A stretch of DNA of 64,000 nt from RGZA01 sp964568585 (GTDB taxonomy: Bacteria > Pseudomonadota > Alphaproteobacteria > UBA9219 > RGZA01): assembly GCA_964568585.1 (NCBI GenBank), contig CAZMQI010000006.1, forward strand, positions 19,873 to 83,872, written 5' to 3'. The position numbers and the translations under genes were made by a program. The notes under the pieces are model-generated. The model did not search any database, was not told where the DNA came from, and saw only the letters and a list, made by a program, of their open reading frames with translations. Positions 16,351 through 25,219 of the stretch are shown here, one piece after another. Each line of letters begins with the position of its first letter. Positions within the stretch are counted from its first letter, which is position 1.

Positions 16351-19041
16351 TTAGGCAGCCTTTGTTGTATTTATGCCTGCTTCTGCTACTTCCCGAACGT
16401 TTTTAGATAGGTCTGGCTTGGTTAAAATGCGGGTGATTTCGTTCTTCATCAGGTTGCCCCTTACAGAATCGTAGTCATTGAAGCGGATAAGGGGTGGAAG
16501 AATCCGGCCCGCAATCTGGGCATTCAGCCCATCAAGCTTTAAGACGGCATCGGCCAGCAAACGATAGCCCGAACCATCCTTGGCATGGAAATGGGGTAGG
16601 TTGCCAACAAAAGTACGGATAACCGCATAGACCATGTTGGGGTTGGTGATGACGAAGGCGGGGTGTTCCATCAACTTCTTCACTTGCTGCAGAATATCGG
16701 GACGGTCGGCCATCGCTTGCAGCGAGAACCATTTATCAAGCACCAACTTGTGGTCTTTCCATTTGGCATAGAATGCTTCGAACGCTTGCTCGCGCTGCGG
16801 AGTATTACGGTGAGTAAGCACGCCTAATGCTGCAGTGGCATCAGTCATGTTCTTTGCATTCGTTGCTTGCGCGAATGCCAAATCATCAAAGCTTGTGTCA
16901 TTGAGCAAGCCAAGATAGGCAAGCGCGATATTCTTTAATTGTCGTTCACCCATCGTCTTGCCATCAAATGCGGCGGCGTTGATTTTCATGCCCTCCAGAT
17001 AAAGCTGCATGATGGGTTCGCGGTATTCATTGGCAATTGCAAGTCGCAATGCATCACGCGCAGCGTGGATGGCATCGACATCAATCTTCTTGCCACTCCG
17101 CAATAAATGCTGACCCATTTCGGTTTCACCGGGCAATTGCAAGCACAATGCTGCGAATTCCGCATCTTCATGGGCTGCGTAAATCACAGCGCCAATCGCG
17201 GCCAGGAATGGTTTGGATGCAACAAGCGCTTTACCAGCTTGTGCGTCGCTAATCAGCTTGGCTAATTCATTGGTTGCAAATTTTTGTAACGCATCCCAGC
17301 GGTTGAACTGGTTGGTGTCATTGGCGGCAAGGAATGCCAATTCCGTGTCCGTATAATTATATTCCAGAATAACCGGCGCAGAAAAATCGCGCAGAATGGA
17401 TGGAACCGGTTTTTCAGTGATGTTTTCAAGAACGAAGCTTTGCTCAGATTGTTTCAATAATAATATCTTCTGCTTGCTGGCGGGGTTCTGGCTGCCAGCA
17501 AACTTCATCGGCATATCCGCGCCGTTTTTATCCAGCAGACCGACCAATACCGGAATCATCATCGGCTTTTTGTCGGGCTGGCGCGGTGTGGCGGGTACGG
17601 TTTGCTTTAAGGTGATTTTATAGGTCTTGTCTTTTTCGTTGTATTCGGTTGCAGCGGTCACGCGTGGTGTGCCTGCTTGTGAATACCATAACTTGAAATG
17701 GTTGATATCCACGGATTTTGCGCGTTCCGGATTTGCTTCGAAAATCGCTGCTGCAAAATCATCGCAGGTCACGGCTTGCCCATCATGACGTTCGAAATAC
17801 AAATCACTGCCCTTGCGGAAGCCTTCGCGGCCAAAAATGGTTTGCAGCATGCGTACCACTTCACTGCCTTTTTCATAGACAGTCATCGTATAGAAGTTAT
17901 CGATGGTGATATAGCTATCGGGGCGAACGGGATGTGCCATGGGGCCTGCATCTTCGCTGAACTGGCTGCTACGCAATGCGCGCACATTGCCGATGCGTTC
18001 GGTCGCTGGGGAATGCATATCGGATGAGAATTCCTGATCACGGAAAACGGTGAAGCCTTCTTTCAGGCTTAACTGGAACCAGTCACGGCAGGTCACGCGG
18101 TCGCCGCTCCAGTTATGGAAATATTCATGCGCGACGACGGATTCAATATTATATAAATCGCGGTCGGTTGCGGTTTCGGGTTTACCCAGAACATAGGCAT
18201 CGTTGAAAATGTTCAGGCCTTTATTCTCCATTGCACCTGCATTGAAGTAAGGCGTTGCGACAATCATAAATCTATCAAGATCATATTCGCGGCCAAATCG
18301 CACCTCGTCCCACTTCATGGATTTTTTCAGGCTTTCCATCGCGTGACCCAACTGGTCTTCCTTGCCAGCTTCACAATAGATTTCGAGCAGCACATTGCGG
18401 CCAGATGCCGTTTCAAATTTGTCAGTGATTTTTACTAAGTTACCCGCAACTAATGCAAACAGATAGCAAGGCTTGGGGAACGGGTCGCGCCATGTCAGCC
18501 GGTGGCGGCCATCACCCGCATCTTCGGTCAGCATCAAATTGCCATTCGATAACAGCACGGGATATCTCGTTTTATCCGCTTCAATGGTGGTGGTGAATTT
18601 CGCCATCACATCGGGGCGATCAGGGTAATAGGTGATACGACGGAATCCTTCTGCTTCGCATTGGGTGCACAGCATGGGGCCCGACGCATATAGCCCTTCC
18701 AGATGGGTGTTATTCGCAGGATCGATTTCTGTTTCAATTGAAATCATGAATTCATCGGGAACGGTTGCAATGGTAAGCAAGCCATCTACGACTGAATATT
18801 CCTTTTCGCTGAGCTGACGGCTGTCAATCGATACACTGATGAGTTTCAGTTCTTCGCCGTTCAACACCAATGGCATTTTGCCGCGGCTGGCCGGATTTTT
18901 TCGGCACATGGATGTCGCAATCACGATTGTCTTGGTGTCCTGAATGTCGAAGAACAGGTTGATGCTATCCACTAGATAATCAGGCGCCTGATAATCCTTT
19001 AAAAAGATGCGGGGTGGAGTTTGTGTTGCAGCTTCAGTCAT
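16351..19041 (-). CDS. pepN: Aminopeptidase N (M1 family)
   Basis: The 896-residue cytoplasmic zinc enzyme removes N-terminal residues from peptides. Hallmarks are GAMEN (residues 269-273, substrate N-terminus recognition) and the zinc site HEYFH (305-309) with Glu328 in SLKEGF, 18 residues after the second His. Length and the C-terminal helical domain match proteobacterial PepN. The stop is about 100 bases from the PagL-like gene, and the next gene upstream, a family 9 glycosyltransferase, ends 25 bases from the pepN start, so the two may be co-transcribed. Confidence 0.96.
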   Translation of the reverse strand: MTEAATQTPPRIFLKDYQAPDYLVDSINLFFDIQDTKTIVIATSMCRKNPASRGKMPLVLNGEELKLISVSIDSRQLSEKEYSVVDGLLTIATVPDEFMISIETEIDPANNTHLEGLYASGPMLCTQCEAEGFRRITYYPDRPDVMAKFTTTIEADKTRYPVLLSNGNLMLTEDAGDGRHRLTWRDPFPKPCYLFALVAGNLVKITDKFETASGRNVLLEIYCEAGKEDQLGHAMESLKKSMKWDEVRFGREYDLDRFMIVATPYFNAGAMENKGLNIFNDAYVLGKPETATDRDLYNIESVVAHEYFHNWSGDRVTCRDWFQLSLKEGFTVFRDQEFSSDMHSPATERIGNVRALRSSQFSEDAGPMAHPVRPDSYITIDNFYTMTVYEKGSEVVRMLQTIFGREGFRKGSDLYFERHDGQAVTCDDFAAAIFEANPERAKSVDINHFKLWYSQAGTPRVTAATEYNEKDKTYKITLKQTVPATPRQPDKKPMMIPVLVGLLDKNGADMPMKFAGSQNPASKQKILLLKQSEQSFVLENITEKPVPSILRDFSAPVILEYNYTDTELAFLAANDTNQFNRWDALQKFATNELAKLISDAQAGKALVASKPFLAAIGAVIYAAHEDAEFAALCLQLPGETEMGQHLLRSGKKIDVDAIHAARDALRLAIANEYREPIMQLYLEGMKINAAAFDGKTMGERQLKNIALAYLGLLNDTSFDDLAFAQATNAKNMTDATAALGVLTHRNTPQREQAFEAFYAKWKDHKLVLDKWFSLQAMADRPDILQQVKKLMEHPAFVITNPNMVYAVIRTFVGNLPHFHAKDGSGYRLLADAVLKLDGLNAQIAGRILPPLIRFNDYDSVRGNLMKNEITRILTKPDLSKNVREVAEAGINTTKAA

Positions 19042-19066
19042 TCGTTAATCCTAAAAGTGTGGCGTA

Positions 19067-20038
19067 TTAAAAATGGGTCATTCCAAGAAGGTCGCAAATG
19101 TCGCGGAATAAAAACGGGGTGATTTTCTTCGGTTCCAAAATGGCGCGGGCACGGTAATCCGTTAGGCGTGGACCATATTCTGTCATAGCCTTTTCAAATC
19201 TGGAAGGTTGATAAAGCGCCAAAAGCGGTTTTTGCAAGGCGCAGGCGATATGCACTGCGGCACAATCGGGCGTTAATACCAGCTTGCTGGCATCGAATAA
19301 CGCGACCCATTCCCCGAAACTCAGGCCTTTTAAAACCAGCATGTCATTTTCAAGGGCAGATGAGAGGATTTTATCCGCAGGGCCTGCGCTGGCTACAATA
19401 TCCACGCCGAGTTTGTCGCGCAGCATGAACAGGAAGTTTTTAACGTCTACCGCAGTCCAGTTTTCTTCCACCCATTTATCGACCAGATGCACCGCGATAT
19501 AAGGTTTGGTAATTCCCTTATTTTTGAGTGTCGTTTTGATTTTTTCAGATGCAGCTGCATCCCGGGGGATGAGATACGGGAAATCACCTTGCGCTGCCAA
19601 CCCCATGCGCCGTGCCAGATTTAGAATATGTTCGCTGTGATGTAAGCTGCGCTGTGTGCGCGCAATCATCTCCTGATTTTTCTTAGGCAAGATAATCGCC
19701 GCCAGCAATCTGACCCATGGACGGTATTCCATGATGATCCAGCCCTGTTCTTTCGCACCACTTTTGCGTGACAGGGTATAGCAGGCATCTTTTGGGCTTA
19801 GAACCAACGAATGCGTTGGCTTGAATGCACGGATTTTTTGTAAGACTTCCGCTTCACAGCATTTTTCATATAACACTACTTCATCAACGCCGCTTAAGCC
19901 GCGTGCCGCAACGGCATTATAGGGCGCGGCAACCAGCATAATCTGTGCAGCAGGGTGCTTGGCCTTGATTGCCGCAATGACGGGCGTTGAGACAATCAGG
20001 TCACCGATTTTATCGATACGGAAAAGGACAATACGCAT
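19067..20038 (-). CDS. Glycosyltransferase family 9 (heptosyltransferase-like)
   Basis: The 323-residue product has the family's N-terminus (MRIVLFRIDKIGDLIVSTPV, with the GD.. loop) and the C-terminal nucleotide-sugar site (LTPDCAAVHIACALQKPLLALY). Such enzymes transfer heptose from ADP-heptose to the LPS inner core at the cytoplasmic face. Without other LPS genes nearby the exact donor and acceptor cannot be named. Confidence 0.85.
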   Translation of the reverse strand: MRIVLFRIDKIGDLIVSTPVIAAIKAKHPAAQIMLVAAPYNAVAARGLSGVDEVVLYEKCCEAEVLQKIRAFKPTHSLVLSPKDACYTLSRKSGAKEQGWIIMEYRPWVRLLAAIILPKKNQEMIARTQRSLHHSEHILNLARRMGLAAQGDFPYLIPRDAAASEKIKTTLKNKGITKPYIAVHLVDKWVEENWTAVDVKNFLFMLRDKLGVDIVASAGPADKILSSALENDMLVLKGLSFGEWVALFDASKLVLTPDCAAVHIACALQKPLLALYQPSRFEKAMTEYGPRLTDYRARAILEPKKITPFLFRDICDLLGMTHF

Positions 20039-20111
20039 GAGAATGTGCGGCAGGAGGGATGAGATGCTGATTATCTCACTACCTTGTGCTGATACTCAAT
20101 ACTGATTTGGT

Positions 20112-20495
20112 CTAGTGTTCCTTAACGGTGAAGCTTTCGCCGCAACCGCAACGCCCTGTTTCATTGGGGTTGATGAATTCAAAGCCGGATTTGAGCGGCG
20201 TTTCGGTATAATCCATCGTCGTGCCAAACAGAAACATGGCGGCTTGCGGGTCAACCGCAACGCTCACACCGTGTTGGTTTACCGTTTCAGCAAGCATGGG
20301 GATTTCTTCTTTTGCTGCAAAGCGCATATCATAGCTAAGGCCGGAGCAACCCTTGGTCTTCACGCCGACCAATAATGTCTTTCCATCTGCCTGATTTTGT
20401 TCAAGCAAGGTTTTGATACGTGCCGCCGCAGTCTCCGTGATGCTGAAGGCTTGCTTGCGTGTCTGTGGCGCTGAAGTAGTTGTTTGGTCGCTCAT
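20112..20495 (-). CDS. sufA: A-type Fe-S carrier SufA
   Basis: The 127-residue product has the three conserved cysteines of A-type carriers: KTKGCSGLSY in the middle and GRCGCGESF near the C-terminus. It passes iron-sulfur clusters from the SUF scaffold to target proteins. It closes the SUF operon, 30 bases after sufT. The first 15 residues are a variable Thr/Gln-rich tail. Confidence 0.92.
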   Translation of the reverse strand: MSDQTTTSAPQTRKQAFSITETAAARIKTLLEQNQADGKTLLVGVKTKGCSGLSYDMRFAAKEEIPMLAETVNQHGVSVAVDPQAAMFLFGTTMDYTETPLKSGFEFINPNETGRCGCGESFTVKEH

Positions 20496-20525
20496 GGTGT
20501 CCTCACCAATTCATATAGGGCGGTA

Positions 20526-20882
20526 TTAGAAAAAACCAAGACTTAAACGTGCTTCTTCGCTCATTTTATCGCGGTCCCATGCGGGCTCCCAAACGATTTC
20601 AACAGTTGCGCTACTAACACCTTCAACGGTTTCTGTGACATTCTGCGCGGCTGCTGGCAGTTCAGCGGCGGATGGGCAATTCGGCGTGGTTAGCGTCATG
20701 CGGATATGCGCTTTGAACTGGCCATCATCCTGCGGTTCTAAATCAATTCCGTAAATCAAGCCCAGCTCATAAATATCAACCGGAATTTCCGGGTCGAACA
20801 CGGTTTTAATGACGCGCACGATGTCTGCGCGTACTTCATCTTCACGGCTTTGCGGCACATCGGTCTTTACTGCTTCGCTCAT
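20526..20882 (-). CDS. sufT: SUF-associated MIP18/DUF59 protein SufT
   Basis: The 118-residue product is a DUF59 protein: VFDPEIPVDIYELGLIYGIDL near residues 32-52 and TTPNCPSAAELP with a conserved cysteine. SufT helps mature Fe-S proteins in bacteria. The start overlaps the stop of sufU by four bases (translational coupling). Confidence 0.92.
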   Translation of the reverse strand: MSEAVKTDVPQSREDEVRADIVRVIKTVFDPEIPVDIYELGLIYGIDLEPQDDGQFKAHIRMTLTTPNCPSAAELPAAAQNVTETVEGVSSATVEIVWEPAWDRDKMSEEARLSLGFF

Positions 20883-21397
20883 GATCGTTCATCTTTCTCG
20901 GAATTCACTTCGTTCTTTCGCATGCCTGCCGGGCAAATCGCGGCTTGCATCGCATGCCATGCTAATGTCGCGCATTTCACGCGGATGGGGAATTGACGCA
21001 CGCCGGATAACGCATCCAATCTGTCCAAATCATCCTCACCTAAATGACTTGGCGGCTTTGCATCATCGGTGGTGCACAGCGTATGAAAATAATCGAATAT
21101 TTCCTGTGCTTCTGCTGCTGTTTTGCCCTTTAAAATTTCGGTCATCATTGATGCGGAGGCAGTGGAGATGGCACACCCTTGCCCTTCAAACGCCACATCC
21201 TCAATAAGCCCGTCATGCTCACCGAGTTTCAGATAAATCGTCATCTTATCGCCGCACATCGGGTTGTGACCCAAAGCTTCGCGGTTGGCATCCGCTGGTT
21301 TTCTACGGTTGCGTGGCGTGCGGCCATGATCGAGGATTAATTCCTGATATAAGTCGCGGAGCTCGGCTGCGCCCGTATTTATTCTTGGGGTGCTCAT
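20879..21397 (-). CDS. sufU: SUF scaffold or sulfurtransferase protein SufU
   Basis: The 172-residue product is an IscU-type protein of the SUF branch: PMCGDKMTIY (Cys48, Asp50), GQGCAIS (Cys75) and KCATLAW (Cys142), with the insertion before the last cysteine that marks SufU. In Firmicutes SufU is a zinc protein that takes sulfur from SufS; in this operon it likely does the same. It overlaps both sufT and sufS by four bases. The charged tail (NEVNSEKDERS) is unusual but short. Confidence 0.9.
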   Translation of the reverse strand: MSTPRINTGAAELRDLYQELILDHGRTPRNRRKPADANREALGHNPMCGDKMTIYLKLGEHDGLIEDVAFEGQGCAISTASASMMTEILKGKTAAEAQEIFDYFHTLCTTDDAKPPSHLGEDDLDRLDALSGVRQFPIRVKCATLAWHAMQAAICPAGMRKNEVNSEKDERS

Positions 21398-22641
21398 CCG
21401 AAAATCTCCTGAACTTTTTTGATGCCTGCGACCAATGCATCCACTTCGGCAAAGGTATTATAAAAGGCGAATGATGCGCGCGTGGTGGCGACCACATCAA
21501 GGCGTTCCATCAGCGGCTGCGCGCAATGATGGCCTGCGCGCACTGCAATGCCGTGACCATCCAATATCGTGCCAATATCATGTGGATGCGCGTTTTCCAT
21601 CACGAAGGAGATGATGGATGCTTTGTTGGGCGCTGTGCCGATGATACGCAAGGAATTGATGCGCGACAGTTGCTGGGTTGCATATTCCAGCAATTCATTT
21701 TCATAGTCTGCGATGCGTTGCAGGCCAATGGTGCTGACATATTCAATTGCTGCGCCAAGCCCAACCACTTCGGCAATGGCGGGTGTGCCAGCTTCAAAAC
21801 GGTGTGGCGCTGTTTTGAACGTGGTGCCTTTGAAGCTCACCACTTCAATCATATCACCGCCTGTTTGATAGGGCGGCATTTTATTCAGAATATCTTTCTT
21901 ACCCCATAAAACGCCAACGCCGGTGGGGCCATATAATTTATGGCTGGAAAAAACATAGAAATCACAGCCCAATGCCTGCACATCCACTGGCATGTGTGAG
22001 ATTGCCTGACACCCGTCAAGCAATACAGGGATGTTTTTTGATTTAGCTTCAGCGATGATTGCTTCAACCGGCAAGATGGTGCCAAGCGCGTTGGAAACAT
22101 GCGCGACGCTAATCAGTCTGGTGCGTGACGAAATCGCGGCTTTCAGACTTTCAATCAGCACATCGCCATTATCTTCGATGCGTATGGGCTTCAAGACAAT
22201 GCCGATTTCTTTTTCCAGCATTTGCCATGGAACGATATTGGCGTGATGTTCCAATTCGGTGATGAGGATTTCATCACCGCGTTTCAGGAATGTTCTGCCC
22301 CATGAATGGGCGATAAGATTGATGCCTTCGGTCGCGCCACGCGTGAATACAATTTCATCCACGCTTTTGGCATTGATAAAACGGCGCACGGTTTCACGGG
22401 AACGTTCAAACACATCCGTTGCGCGTTGGCTTAAGGTATGCACGCCGCGATGCACATTGGCATAGTTATTTGAATACAGACGGGTTAGCGCTTCCAGAAC
22501 CTGTTTGGGCTTTTGTGCGCTGGCAGCGTTATCAAGGAACACCAATGGCACGCCGTTGATATTTTGATGCAGGCCGGGGAAATCCGCACGGTATTTTTCG
22601 GCATCAAAGCGTTGTGGTGTAGCGCATGCGAATAAGGTCAT
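21394..22641 (-). CDS. sufS: Cysteine desulfurase SufS
   Basis: The 415-residue PLP enzyme takes sulfur from cysteine to build Fe-S clusters. Lys235 in SSHKLYGPTGVG binds PLP and Cys373 in RAGHHCAQPL accepts the persulfide, both in the class II (SufS) context. The start overlaps the sufD stop by four bases. Confidence 0.96.
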   Translation of the reverse strand: MTLFACATPQRFDAEKYRADFPGLHQNINGVPLVFLDNAASAQKPKQVLEALTRLYSNNYANVHRGVHTLSQRATDVFERSRETVRRFINAKSVDEIVFTRGATEGINLIAHSWGRTFLKRGDEILITELEHHANIVPWQMLEKEIGIVLKPIRIEDNGDVLIESLKAAISSRTRLISVAHVSNALGTILPVEAIIAEAKSKNIPVLLDGCQAISHMPVDVQALGCDFYVFSSHKLYGPTGVGVLWGKKDILNKMPPYQTGGDMIEVVSFKGTTFKTAPHRFEAGTPAIAEVVGLGAAIEYVSTIGLQRIADYENELLEYATQQLSRINSLRIIGTAPNKASIISFVMENAHPHDIGTILDGHGIAVRAGHHCAQPLMERLDVVATTRASFAFYNTFAEVDALVAGIKKVQEIFG

Positions 22642-23948
22642 TGGCCAGCACCTTGTAAGGTTTGGCCGATGCGTGACAGCAAGGTTTCGCGTAAAGTTTC
22701 ATCGCAGTCTTCAAATAATTCAGCGATGAATGCTTGCTGCAATAATTTTTCGGCTTCCGCGCGTGGAATGCCGCGTGATTGCAAGTAGAACAGCGCATCT
22801 TCATCCAACGCACCGCAGGTGTTGCCGTGGCTGCACTTCACATCATCGGCATAAATCTCAAGCGATGGTTTTGCATCAATCTCTGCTGTGTCGGAAAGTA
22901 ACATGCCTTGATGGTTTTGCGCGGCATCGGTCTTTTGTGCGATTTGTGCGACGGTGATTTTGCCTTGGAACACGGCGCGGGCCTTATCCGTCGCAAGGGA
23001 ACGGATAAGCTGTTTGCTTTGCGTATTGGCTACGTTATGGCGCATATCCACCATCACATCGGTGGTGCCTTCGCCAGATACATGGGTAAGACCGCCAATG
23101 GATGCGAATGCGTTTTCGCCATCAATGCAGATGGTTGTTTTTTGACGCGTGATTCTACCACCAAGATTAATCGCAGTTTTTTTGAACACTGCGCCTTCGT
23201 GCAATGTCACATCATCATGCGTAAAGGCGATGCCTTTTGGTGCATGCTGGCTCAGCACAATGCGTTCAAAGGTTGAATTCTTTTCAAGGATAATGCTGGT
23301 CAAATGCGTTGCGAAATTGACCATTGCCGCATTCGCTGCTTTTGATTTGTAAATCTTGAGCGCGGCACCTTCGCGTAGATGAATGATATTGCGTGCATGA
23401 TAGGCGGTTGGTTGCTCTTGTGCGGTGGCAAGGCAAATCACTTCCAATGGCTGTTCAATAATTGTGCCTGCCGCCACTTCAATCCATGCGCCGTCATCGA
23501 ACAGCGCCATGTTCAAATCATGCCATGTATCGCTGCCCTTCACCTCGGGGAAGAAGTCATGCAAGATGGCATTCTTATCTTCAAGTTTTTGGCGCATCGA
23601 TATGACCGATAAGCCTTTGGGCAAATGATCCAGTTCCGATAATTCGGCGTTTAAAATACCATTCACGAACACGGCGCGGCCGCAGGCCGTTTCGCACATA
23701 TTGGTTTTGGATTGAACGGGCGTTGTGCCATCTGCGCGTTGGATGGCTTGCGCTTCAAAAATGGCAAGGTTGGTATGACGCCAATCTTCGTCATTCTGCG
23801 TTGGCATCCCCGTCTTTAAAAAGCGCTTCAATGCTGCGCCGCGTTTTTGCAACAGCCATGGGTGATGCAGGCCGGGCAAATCCTGCGGCAAGATACCGTT
23901 CGGTGTGCGACTGGATAAAAACACAGGTATTTTTTGTGCTGCTTGCAT
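22638..23948 (-). CDS. sufD: Fe-S assembly protein SufD
   Basis: The 436-residue product is a beta-helix protein of the SufB/SufD family, with the C-terminal block SLEIYADDVKCSHGNTCGALDEDALFYLQSRGIPRAEAE that defines it. It forms the SufBC2D complex with the products of sufB and sufC. The N-terminal half is variable as usual. It lies nine bases after sufC. Confidence 0.94.
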   Translation of the reverse strand: MQAAQKIPVFLSSRTPNGILPQDLPGLHHPWLLQKRGAALKRFLKTGMPTQNDEDWRHTNLAIFEAQAIQRADGTTPVQSKTNMCETACGRAVFVNGILNAELSELDHLPKGLSVISMRQKLEDKNAILHDFFPEVKGSDTWHDLNMALFDDGAWIEVAAGTIIEQPLEVICLATAQEQPTAYHARNIIHLREGAALKIYKSKAANAAMVNFATHLTSIILEKNSTFERIVLSQHAPKGIAFTHDDVTLHEGAVFKKTAINLGGRITRQKTTICIDGENAFASIGGLTHVSGEGTTDVMVDMRHNVANTQSKQLIRSLATDKARAVFQGKITVAQIAQKTDAAQNHQGMLLSDTAEIDAKPSLEIYADDVKCSHGNTCGALDEDALFYLQSRGIPRAEAEKLLQQAFIAELFEDCDETLRETLLSRIGQTLQGAGQ

Positions 23949-23957
23949 TTATTGTTC

Positions 23958-24728
23958 CTATGCAGCCTTGATGTATTCGGCATAACCGGTGGTTTCCAGT
24001 TTTAATGCCAATTCACGTCCACCCGATTCCTGAATCTTCCCTGCTGCCATCACATGCACAACATCCGGTACAATGTGGTTGAGTAACCGTTGGTAATGGG
24101 TGATGACCAGCATCGCGCGGTCTGGCGCGCGAAGCGCATTCACGCCATCTGATACCACCTTCAATGCATCGATATCGAGACCGCTATCGGTTTCATCCAA
24201 CACGGCAAGGCTTGGTTCAAACAACGCCATTTGTAAAATCTCCGCGCGTTTCTTTTCGCCGCCGGAGAAGCCGACATTCACGCTGCGTTTCAGCATCGCT
24301 TCATCCATGTTCAGTGTTTTTGCTTTTTCACGAACGATGCGAAGGAATTTAATCGCATCATATTCATCAAGTCCGCGTGCCTTACGTACCGAGTTTACGC
24401 ATGTTTTCAAAAATACGATGTTTGATACGCCCGGAATTTCAACTGGATATTGAAAGCCAAGGAATACGCCTGCTGCGGCGCGTTCTTCGGGTTCAAGGTT
24501 CAGCAAATCCTTACCCTTGAATAACACTTCACCCTCGGTGATTTCATAGCCGTCGCGGCCAGCCAAGATATAGGACAGCGTGCTTTTGCCCGAACCATTG
24601 GGGCCCATAATGGCGTGCACTTCGCCTGCGTTAATGGTGAGGTTGATGCCTTTAAGAATTTCTTTTTCTTCCGCGCCGGTATTTACTTTGGCATGAAGGT
24701 TTTTGATTTCAAGAATAGGAGTTGTCAT
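23958..24728 (-). CDS. sufC: Fe-S assembly ATPase SufC
   Basis: The 256-residue ABC-type ATPase has Walker A MGPNGSGKST (near residue 41), the family signature SGGEKKRAEILQMA, Walker B LAVLDETDSGLDIDAL and a late switch histidine (LVITHYQRLL). It powers the SufBCD scaffold. Its start overlaps the end of the unknown membrane-protein gene by four bases. Confidence 0.96.
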   Translation of the reverse strand: MTTPILEIKNLHAKVNTGAEEKEILKGINLTINAGEVHAIMGPNGSGKSTLSYILAGRDGYEITEGEVLFKGKDLLNLEPEERAAAGVFLGFQYPVEIPGVSNIVFLKTCVNSVRKARGLDEYDAIKFLRIVREKAKTLNMDEAMLKRSVNVGFSGGEKKRAEILQMALFEPSLAVLDETDSGLDIDALKVVSDGVNALRAPDRAMLVITHYQRLLNHIVPDVVHVMAAGKIQESGGRELALKLETTGYAEYIKAA

Positions 24729-25219
24729 GGTTGTTTCTCTAATGGTTTTTGTAAAAGTGTAGCAAGCGTTTCAGCTTTTCTGAGCATCTCATCACCTTTG
24801 TATCCCATACAAAGTTTGAAGTTCGTCTTCTGGTCTTTATGAATTAGTGAAATGGCATACCTTGTGCCGCGATATATAATCGTTTCAAATCTAATTTTTT
24901 CGAATTCAGCCGTGTTTATTTCAGCCGCCGGCAAGGCTGATTGTATGCCAAAATACGTATCAGGTTTTGTGGTTACAATAAATTTGTCGATGGTGATGGA
25001 ACCGACTTTCATCAGGTTAAACACTATCATTGATGCGGGTATATCCAACGCAGCGACAATAAGTGGTACCCAATATAAATCAGTTTTTACAACACTATAA
25101 AGTATGTAGGAGACCAAACCAATCAGCGGTATGTGGGTCAAAAAAGCCCACTTGATGAACTGCCAGCCTTCACCGGATTTAAACGTAATTGGTAATGTTA
25201 GTTCGTTAGCACTGCTCAT
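24725..25219 (-). CDS. Unknown membrane protein inside the SUF operon
   Basis: I do not recognise this 164-residue protein. It has two hydrophobic helices (roughly residues 20-42 and 48-70) followed by a soluble beta-rich part with a possible bacterial PH-like pattern (ITIDKFIVTTKPDTYFGIQSALP, then FEKIRFETIIYRGTRYAISL). It overlaps sufB at one end and sufC at the other, four bases each, so it is translationally locked into the operon. SUF complexes are cytoplasmic; this protein could tether or tune the machinery at the membrane. Membrane topology is visible; any function is speculation. Confidence 0.65.
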   Translation of the reverse strand: MSSANELTLPITFKSGEGWQFIKWAFLTHIPLIGLVSYILYSVVKTDLYWVPLIVAALDIPASMIVFNLMKVGSITIDKFIVTTKPDTYFGIQSALPAAEINTAEFEKIRFETIIYRGTRYAISLIHKDQKTNFKLCMGYKGDEMLRKAETLATLLQKPLEKQP

